Source of the DNA: Palsa-459 sp963841965
GTDB lineage: Bacteria; Actinomycetota; Acidimicrobiia; Acidimicrobiales; RAAP-2
DNA length: 56,107 nt
Direction: 5' to 3'
Assembly (NCBI GenBank): GCA_963841965.1
Contig: CAWJES010000003.1
Location: forward strand, 1 to 56,107
Positions 51,782-56,107 of the stretch are shown piece after piece (the first letter of the stretch is position 1; every line of letters starts with the position of its first letter). A program made the translations under genes and the position numbers. Under the pieces are notes generated by a model, which ran no database searches, was not told the origin of the DNA, and saw nothing but the letters and a program-made list of their open reading frames with translations.

Positions 51782-53812
51782 GTGCATGCAGGCGCCATAG
51801 GAGGCACCGATGACCCGCATGGCGCTGAAATCGTAGGTCTCAAGAAGTGGTGGTTCGCGAGGCCCGTTCGCACTAAGGGCTTGATGGTGGTGGCCGCACC
51901 GATCCTGGTGCTCGTGCTCGTCGTCGGCCTCGGACTGAACCTGCTTGCGCAGGAGCGGAGCGAGCGAGCGGCTCGAATCAGGGCCGACGCCGTGAGCTCC
52001 AGTGCACAGACGATCCTCGTGACCGCTCTCAATGCCGAGACCGGCGTTCGAGGCTACGCGGCGTCGAAGGATCCCGACTTCCTGCAGCCCTATGACCGGG
52101 CACTCGGGCAGCGTTCGTCCCAGGTTCAGTCCCTGCAGGCTGCCGCAGCTGCTGCCTCCGAGAGCCGTCAGGCTGATGCCATCGTCACCTCGCTCGACGT
52201 CGAGTTCTCACGCCTGGACACGCTGCGCGAGTCCGTCGGCAAGAGCTCGACGCCATCGGCGATCGACGCCGAGCTGCAATCCGGGAAGCAGGGGATGGAC
52301 ACCCTGCGAGCCCAGGTCGAGATCCTGACCGCCGGGGAGCTCGCGGTGAGTGCGAGCCGGAACAGCAGTGTTGCCAGGCTCGAGGGCTCGATCGAGGCGG
52401 TCGATGTATCGGGGCTCATCCTGGCGCTCCTCGCAGGCCTCCTCGGCATCCTGCTCTTCACGTCGGGCATCACCAGGCGTCTCGCGCGATCGGTCCGGAA
52501 CGCCGAACGACTCGGCCGGGGGGAGCGGATCTTGTTCCAGCAGGCGGGTGGCGACGAATTCGACGGACTGGACAGGGCACTGCGCGGCGCTGAGCTGCAG
52601 CTCGCGCAGAGCTCGCGAGAGATCAGCCACTCGCGAGACGAGACGATCGAGGCACTCGAGGCCAATCGCATCAAGAACGACTTCATGTCCCGGACGAGCC
52701 ACGAGCTTCGGACACCGCTGAACGCCATCCTCGGGTTCTCCCAACTCCTCGAGATGTCAGACCTCAGCGAGACCGACAAGGACAGCAACGAGCAGATCCT
52801 GAAGGCTGGCCGGCACCTGCTCGCGCTGATCAACGACGTGCTCGACCTTTCGCGCATCGAGTCCAAGGAAGTGCGACTCTCCCTCGAACCCGTCTCGGTC
52901 GTGTCGATCATCTCCGAGGTCGTCGACCTGATGCACCCCCTGGCGGCAGACCGCGGAATCAGGATCGTCCAGCGATGCAGCAAACAAGAGCTTGCGGCCG
53001 TCGCGGACCGCCAGCGCCTCAAGCAGATCCTCCTCAACTTCACCTCGAACGCGATCAAGTACAACCGCGAGGACGGGGAGATCGGCATCGAGTGCCACGC
53101 CACCGACGACGGCTCCGTCACCATCAGCGTCAGCGACACCGGCCACGGCCTGTCGACGAGCGACCTAACGAAGATCTTCTCCCCCTTCGAGCGCCTCCAC
53201 GCGGTGCAATCGGACGTCGAGGGCGCGGGGATCGGTCTCACCGTCTCGGCAGGCCTCGCGGCGGCGATGTCGGGCGCCATCACCGTCAAGAGCAAGCTCG
53301 GCGAGGGCTCGACGTTCATCCTCCAGCTGCCGAGGGCTCCCGACATCCCGGCGGACATCGCGACTCCAGCAGTGGCGTCCCCCCTCGAGCGGGCAGTTCC
53401 CGAAGCCGGAGATGCGAAGACGACGGTACTGCGTGTGCTGTACATCGAGGACAACGCCGTCAACGTGCGGCTCGTCGAGAAGTTCGTGAGCAGCCGCCCG
53501 GCCACGACCATGGAATCGGCGAGGCTCGGCCAGCAGGGGGTCGAACTCGCCAGGGAGCATCACCCGGATGTGATCTTCCTCGATCTCCACCTTCCGGACC
53601 TGACCGGGGACGAGGTCTTCGAGCAGCTCCGAGCCGATCCTCGAACCGCACTGATACCGGTGGTCATGATTTCCGCGGATGCGACACCCGCGAGCGTGAC
53701 GCGCCTCCTCTCGCGAGGGGTAACCGCATATCTCACGAAGCCAATCAACCTCGCCGAGCTCGACGACCTGCTGTGCGGCCTCGAGGCTGCACTTGTCCCC
53801 GGCGCCGCATGA
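51782..53812 (+). CDS. hybrid sensor histidine kinase (CHASE3-like, HisKA, HATPase, receiver)
   Basis: Up to 676 residues. A membrane helix (GLMVVAAPILVLVLVVGLGL) is followed by a CHASE3-like sensor with NAETGVRGYAASKDPDFLQPY, and a second helix (VSGLILALLAGLLGILLF) leads into a HAMP-like linker. The H-box is SHELRTPLNAILGFSQLLE (His near 307). The ATPase has NFTSNAIKYN, DTGHGLS and GAGIGLTVS. The C-terminal receiver has IEDNAVN, VIFLDLHLPDL and YLTKPIN. The GTG at 51782 is the only in-frame start with a leader; a strong ribosome site instead serves an ATG in another frame at 51810. The stop overlaps the next gene (ATGA). Confidence 0.9.
   Translation: MHAGAIGGTDDPHGAEIVGLKKWWFARPVRTKGLMVVAAPILVLVLVVGLGLNLLAQERSERAARIRADAVSSSAQTILVTALNAETGVRGYAASKDPDFLQPYDRALGQRSSQVQSLQAAAAAASESRQADAIVTSLDVEFSRLDTLRESVGKSSTPSAIDAELQSGKQGMDTLRAQVEILTAGELAVSASRNSSVARLEGSIEAVDVSGLILALLAGLLGILLFTSGITRRLARSVRNAERLGRGERILFQQAGGDEFDGLDRALRGAELQLAQSSREISHSRDETIEALEANRIKNDFMSRTSHELRTPLNAILGFSQLLEMSDLSETDKDSNEQILKAGRHLLALINDVLDLSRIESKEVRLSLEPVSVVSIISEVVDLMHPLAADRGIRIVQRCSKQELAAVADRQRLKQILLNFTSNAIKYNREDGEIGIECHATDDGSVTISVSDTGHGLSTSDLTKIFSPFERLHAVQSDVEGAGIGLTVSAGLAAAMSGAITVKSKLGEGSTFILQLPRAPDIPADIATPAVASPLERAVPEAGDAKTTVLRVLYIEDNAVNVRLVEKFVSSRPATTMESARLGQQGVELAREHHPDVIFLDLHLPDLTGDEVFEQLRADPRTALIPVVMISADATPASVTRLLSRGVTAYLTKPINLAELDDLLCGLEAALVPGAA
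51810..51836 (+). CDS. eight-codon mini-ORF at the kinase start
   Basis: ATAGGAGG at 51797-51804 sits five bases before an ATG whose frame reads MTRMALKS and stops. One lost base before 51834 would instead fuse it with VGLKKWWFARP of the kinase and make this the true kinase start. So it is either an upstream leader peptide or evidence for a read error. Confidence 0.4.
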   Translation: MTRMALKS

Positions 53813-54195
53813 CACAAGAAGTTGCAGCGACGAGAACGGTATTCGTCATCGACGATGACGCCGCAAACCTGCTGCTGCTGCGGCGGATCCTCTCAAGATC
53901 CCCGGGCCTCGTCGTGGTCACGGAATCCGACGCGCGGGCCGGTCTCGAGCGGATCCGCGAGCAGAAGCCCGATCTTGTGCTGCTCGACCTCAACATCTCG
54001 GGTGTCAGCGGCGAGACCATCCTGCGCGAGATGCGGAACGACACCGAGACATCGGGCATCCCGGTCGTGATCGTCTCGGGTGACGTCAACGAGGACACCA
54101 AGCTGCGCTTGCTGGAAGCCGGGGCCCAGCGCTATCTCGAGAAGCCGTACACGATCACTGAGGTCTTCGAGCTCGTCGAAACGCTCCTGTCGTAG
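53809..54195 (+). CDS. single-domain response regulator
   Basis: A 128-residue receiver with nothing attached. It has VFVIDDDAANLLLL, phospho-accepting Asp60 in DLVLLDLNISG, the switch Thr/Ser position in VVIVSGDVNE, and Lys in YLEKPYT. Start overlaps the kinase stop by four bases, so the pair is translated together. It probably receives phosphate from the hybrid kinase, or passes it to another protein such as the divergent REC-EAL regulator. Confidence 0.93.
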   Translation: MTQEVAATRTVFVIDDDAANLLLLRRILSRSPGLVVVTESDARAGLERIREQKPDLVLLDLNISGVSGETILREMRNDTETSGIPVVIVSGDVNEDTKLRLLEAGAQRYLEKPYTITEVFELVETLLS

Positions 54196-54215
54196 CCGCT
54201 CCGCAAGCGGAGCGG
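54196..54215 (+). terminator. hairpin after the response regulator
   Basis: CCGCTCCG and CGGAGCGG pair perfectly around CAAG, starting on the base after the stop codon, followed by TCTTC. It is a convincing end for the kinase-regulator operon. Confidence 0.75.
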
Positions 54216-54355
54216 TCTTCGGGACCTGGGGCTCCCTTCTCCCTGCCCCGGCCTCCGACGATGATCGCGCCGTTCCTGGTCGGCGGCCGCACCCGTCATT
54301 CGAGGAGCGGGCCGATTGGTGTCCGTCCATCAGCCCACGAGCCAGAGCCTGCTGC

Positions 54356-54727
54356 TCAGCTGTCGGACTCCTGGAGGTAGACCAGACCGTTGCCGTCTGG
54401 ATCGGCGAAGAAGAACATCCGTGGAGAGCCGGCGAGTTGGATCACTTCATCATTGTGCAGACGCACTTCGGCGCGCTGCAGCCGCCCGTAGGCAGCGTCA
54501 GCATCGCTCGTGCCCATGCGAAGCGCCATCGGGATCTCACTGTCCGGCGGAAGCAACACGAGCCCTACCTCGGAGCCGGGCGGAACGACCTCGACATACC
54601 GTGCGCCGGGCCAGACCTCGAAATCGGCGCGCAACTCGAAGCCAAGCACGTCGATGTAGAAGTGCAGCGCGGCATCCTGGTCGGCAACCGGAACGGAGAG
54701 ACTCAGGATTCGCGTCGTCATTGTCAT
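54356..54727 (-). CDS. VOC/glyoxalase-fold protein
   Basis: A 123-residue vicinal-oxygen-chelate domain protein. LSLSVPVADQDAALHFYIDVLGFELRAD is the typical start, and MFFFADPDGNGLVYLQE the usual end with its metal-binding Glu (YLQE). It may be a dioxygenase, isomerase or resistance protein; the substrate cannot be told. Convergent with the signalling operon. The gap 54216-54355 holds nothing I recognise. Confidence 0.88.
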   Translation of the reverse strand: MTMTTRILSLSVPVADQDAALHFYIDVLGFELRADFEVWPGARYVEVVPPGSEVGLVLLPPDSEIPMALRMGTSDADAAYGRLQRAEVRLHNDEVIQLAGSPRMFFFADPDGNGLVYLQESDS

Positions 54728-54908
54728 GCGCGGAATCTACCAATGCACGTTCACAGCACCAACGCAGTTCTCATGGAAACAACTTGCGGACTGGCCAAAC
54801 TTCGTGGGTCGACAGCCATATATCCCACCCGTCAAATGACGCGCAGTCAACCCTGTGGTTGCGGGTGCGGGATGCGGCGTAATCCGAACCCTGGAAGTCA
54901 CCTTCGGC
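54728..54908. other. gap with a fall in GC content
   Basis: No gene is visible in these 181 bases. From roughly here to the window end the DNA is visibly less GC-rich than the preceding 50 kb (for example GCCATATATCCCACC). This marks either transferred DNA or another change of source sequence. Confidence 0.4.
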
Positions 54909-55208
54909 CTACAGACCGTGGATTAGATCTCGGAGCGCTGTTGTGTAGGTGTCCAGTGCCTTGCGACCCTGTTGTGTGATTTCGATGGAGGTTCGCGAAG
55001 CAGCGCCGTTGCCGGTCTTCTCGGTTTCGACATAACCTGCGTCTTCGAGCTTGCGAATGTGCGAAATCAAGTTGCCCGGTGTCAGGTCGATGAGCCGTTG
55101 GAGCCTCGTGAACGCAAGGGTGTCGCCTTCGGGGAGAGCTGCGAGTGTTGCCATGATCCGTAAACGGGCGGGGACGTGAATGAGTGGATCTAGCTCCTCG
55201 ATGGCCAT
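54909..55208 (-). CDS. small winged-helix regulator (HTH_34/MarR-like)
   Basis: A 99-residue regulator. The start LDPLIHVPARLRIMATLAAL, the recognition region LTPGNLISHIRKLEDAGYVE and the wing KTGNGAASRTSIEITQQGRK match the small HTH_34-type family often paired with a membrane protein gene. It starts nine bases after the membrane protein stop, so both share one message. It likely binds the twin repeats in front of the operon. Confidence 0.87.
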   Translation of the reverse strand: MAIEELDPLIHVPARLRIMATLAALPEGDTLAFTRLQRLIDLTPGNLISHIRKLEDAGYVETEKTGNGAASRTSIEITQQGRKALDTYTTALRDLIHGL

Positions 55209-55217
55209 GATGGCGAC

Positions 55218-55874
55218 CTACGCTCGGCGCCTTGCAGCCTGTATGGCGGCGAAACCGGTGAGCATGACGAAGATGCCAATTCCGGAGACGAGCCACGATG
55301 CGACGGGTCCAGCGTAGGCAGCGCCCAGGCCAATGCCGATCAGGATGACTCCGAGTCCGAGCGGGCGCCAGTCTTCACGGAGCGCAGCAATGGTCACGAA
55401 AACGGAACCGGCAAAGAGCCACGGTGCGCTTGCCGGATAGATGCCGTAGACAATCGCATGGCTCGCACCAGCGTGATACAGGGCACCTTGGAAGGCCGAG
55501 TAGCCGACAATGATTGCGAAATAACCAGCTCCATACGTTCGACTCCTCGACGTGCTCCCTCTGATCCCGGTGGTGGCTCGTTGAATCACCTGGACGCTGA
55601 CAATGATCCACGCCAGGATCCCGCCATACATCACGGCCAAGGCCCCGCCGGTGGGTCCCGTGAAAGGATCTTGACCCCGTACTGACCACCAGACCGCGCC
55701 GTAGCCGACGAGAAAGATCACGGCTCCGATGAGCAGTAGGTACGGAGGCCAGACGTCAAACTCCCTCTGAGCGCGTCGCTTGGTCTCTTCCAATAGCTCG
55801 GCAGCCCTCTTGGCGCTGAGTGCCTCTGACTCCGTTGCGGAACTCATCCCAGATGCGTCATGGTCCTGACTCAT
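55218..55874 (-). CDS. membrane protein paired with an HTH regulator
   Basis: A 218-residue protein: a charged, helical N-terminus (SALSAKRAAELLEETKRRAQ) and then about six hydrophobic segments, such as WPPYLLLIGAVIFLVGYGAV and GALAVMYGGILAWIIVSVQV, ending in a short basic tail ARRRA. I cannot name a function; similar proteins are known only by their link with HTH_34 regulators. The ATG at 55874 has GGGGGAA close upstream. First gene of a two-gene minus-strand operon. Confidence 0.72.
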   Translation of the reverse strand: MSQDHDASGMSSATESEALSAKRAAELLEETKRRAQREFDVWPPYLLLIGAVIFLVGYGAVWWSVRGQDPFTGPTGGALAVMYGGILAWIIVSVQVIQRATTGIRGSTSRSRTYGAGYFAIIVGYSAFQGALYHAGASHAIVYGIYPASAPWLFAGSVFVTIAALREDWRPLGLGVILIGIGLGAAYAGPVASWLVSGIGIFVMLTGFAAIQAARRRA

Positions 55875-55889
55875 GCTTCCCCCGATCAA

Positions 55890-55927
55890 CTTTGTACCGC
55901 AAAGCTAGAATACTTTGCGCAACAAAG
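55890..55927 (-). promoter_or_regulatory. twin CTTTG-N5-CAAAG operators before the HTH operon
   Basis: CTTTGTACCGCAAAG (55890-55904) and CTTTGCGCAACAAAG (55913-55927) are two inverted repeats with the same arms and spacer, 23 bases centre to centre, about two helical turns. They lie just upstream of the membrane protein gene and are A/T-rich compared with the surroundings. The small HTH protein of this operon is the natural ligand. Confidence 0.72.
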
Positions 55928-55980
55928 TCAAGTGGGATCTTTACTCAGTTGTCACGAGATCCCCGGGGCATTCGAACAGT

Positions 55981-56107
55981 GTGTCCAGCAGCCAGCACGG
56001 GGTCCCCCATGGGCTGGTATTCGAAAATGGGGTAGTTGGAAACGGGGAAACCCTAAGCGGGGCAAGGGGAATCCTCGACCTGATCGAGGGAGAAATGCAC
56101 TTGGCAG
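55981..56107 (+). CDS. possible start of a gene running off the window
   Basis: A frame from GTG 55981 is open to the last base and reads VSSSQHGVPHGLVFENGVVG and on to ILDLIEGEMHLA. It has no stop and a protein-like mix of residues, but no ribosome site and no family I know. An ATG in the same frame at 56095, behind GAGGGAG, is another possible start. Confidence 0.2.
   Translation, partial: MSSSQHGVPHGLVFENGVVGNGETLSGARGILDLIEGEMHLA

Noticed and set aside
1..56107. CRISPR arrays, rRNA genes, insertion sequences, riboswitches
   Set aside because: I found no regularly spaced repeats, no rRNA-like sequence, no transposase and no recognisable riboswitch core.

Overview
The window reads as two unrelated pieces of genome joined near base 3745. 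Bases 1 to about 3745 look like a Patescibacteria/CPR-type genome of moderate GC: tRNA genes without encoded CCA, acylphosphatase, undecaprenyl diphosphate synthase, an RluA-type pseudouridine synthase, ribosomal protein bL19 of the form seen in Parcubacteria, another tRNA-Leu, a C-terminal remnant of a type III restriction subunit, and a PD-(D/E)XK nuclease-like protein cut off at the join. Nearly every protein gene here is broken by one-base shifts, about a dozen in 3.7 kb, including genes that should be essential. This points to uncorrected read errors rather than gene decay.

From about 3750 to the end the DNA is high-GC and mostly intact. It looks actinobacterial (Actinomycetota; class not resolvable by eye). 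The reasons are a mycothiol-dependent enzyme family member, two F420-type oxidoreductase families (Ddn-like and LLM), an ImuA'-ImuB-DnaE2 mutasome with an actinobacterial LexA box, a Tat-exported solute-binding protein, and tight ATGA/TGATG gene overlaps.

Layout: the 3' end of an ABC exporter gene with cydAB (3.75-6.4 kb); HAD phosphatase, glutathione peroxidase and quinone oxidoreductase (6.4-8.6 kb); an amine and amino-acid catabolic locus (8.6-16.3 kb) with alanine dehydrogenase, APC permease and aldehyde dehydrogenase divergent from Lrp regulator, class III aminotransferase and FAD oxidase; a CoA-transferase/HMG-CoA lyase operon for leucine or ketone-body carbon (16.4-18.9 kb); an SOS mutagenesis operon (19-23.9 kb), with the abasic-site protein SRAP nearby; a mixed group of enzymes, an MFS exporter and a methyltransferase (23.9-31.5 kb); an orphan peptide-binding lipoprotein-like protein, a DUF5666-like secreted protein and an ABC-2 exporter (31.5-36.7 kb); nucleobase uptake and salvage (36.9-39.7 kb); a heterodimeric ABC exporter (39.8-43.7 kb); sulfur-transfer proteins (45.7-47.3 kb); agmatine to putrescine enzymes (47.3-49.3 kb); a self-regulating RHH protein (49.4 kb); a phosphorelay and degenerate-EAL signalling cluster (50.3-54.2 kb); and a lower-GC end carrying a small HTH regulator with a membrane protein (54.9-56.1 kb).

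The clearest metabolic link is polyamine breakdown. AguA and AguB would turn agmatine into putrescine. The aminotransferase and aldehyde dehydrogenase of the 8.6-16.3 kb locus could carry putrescine to GABA, with alanine dehydrogenase recycling alanine to pyruvate as amino acceptor. I did not find a clearly new defence or mobile system. The points most worth following are the LexA box lying on a probably leaderless imuA' start, the RHH gene whose operator covers its own start codon, the signalling cluster with a degenerate EAL domain, the small HTH operon with twin operators, and the chimeric join itself.
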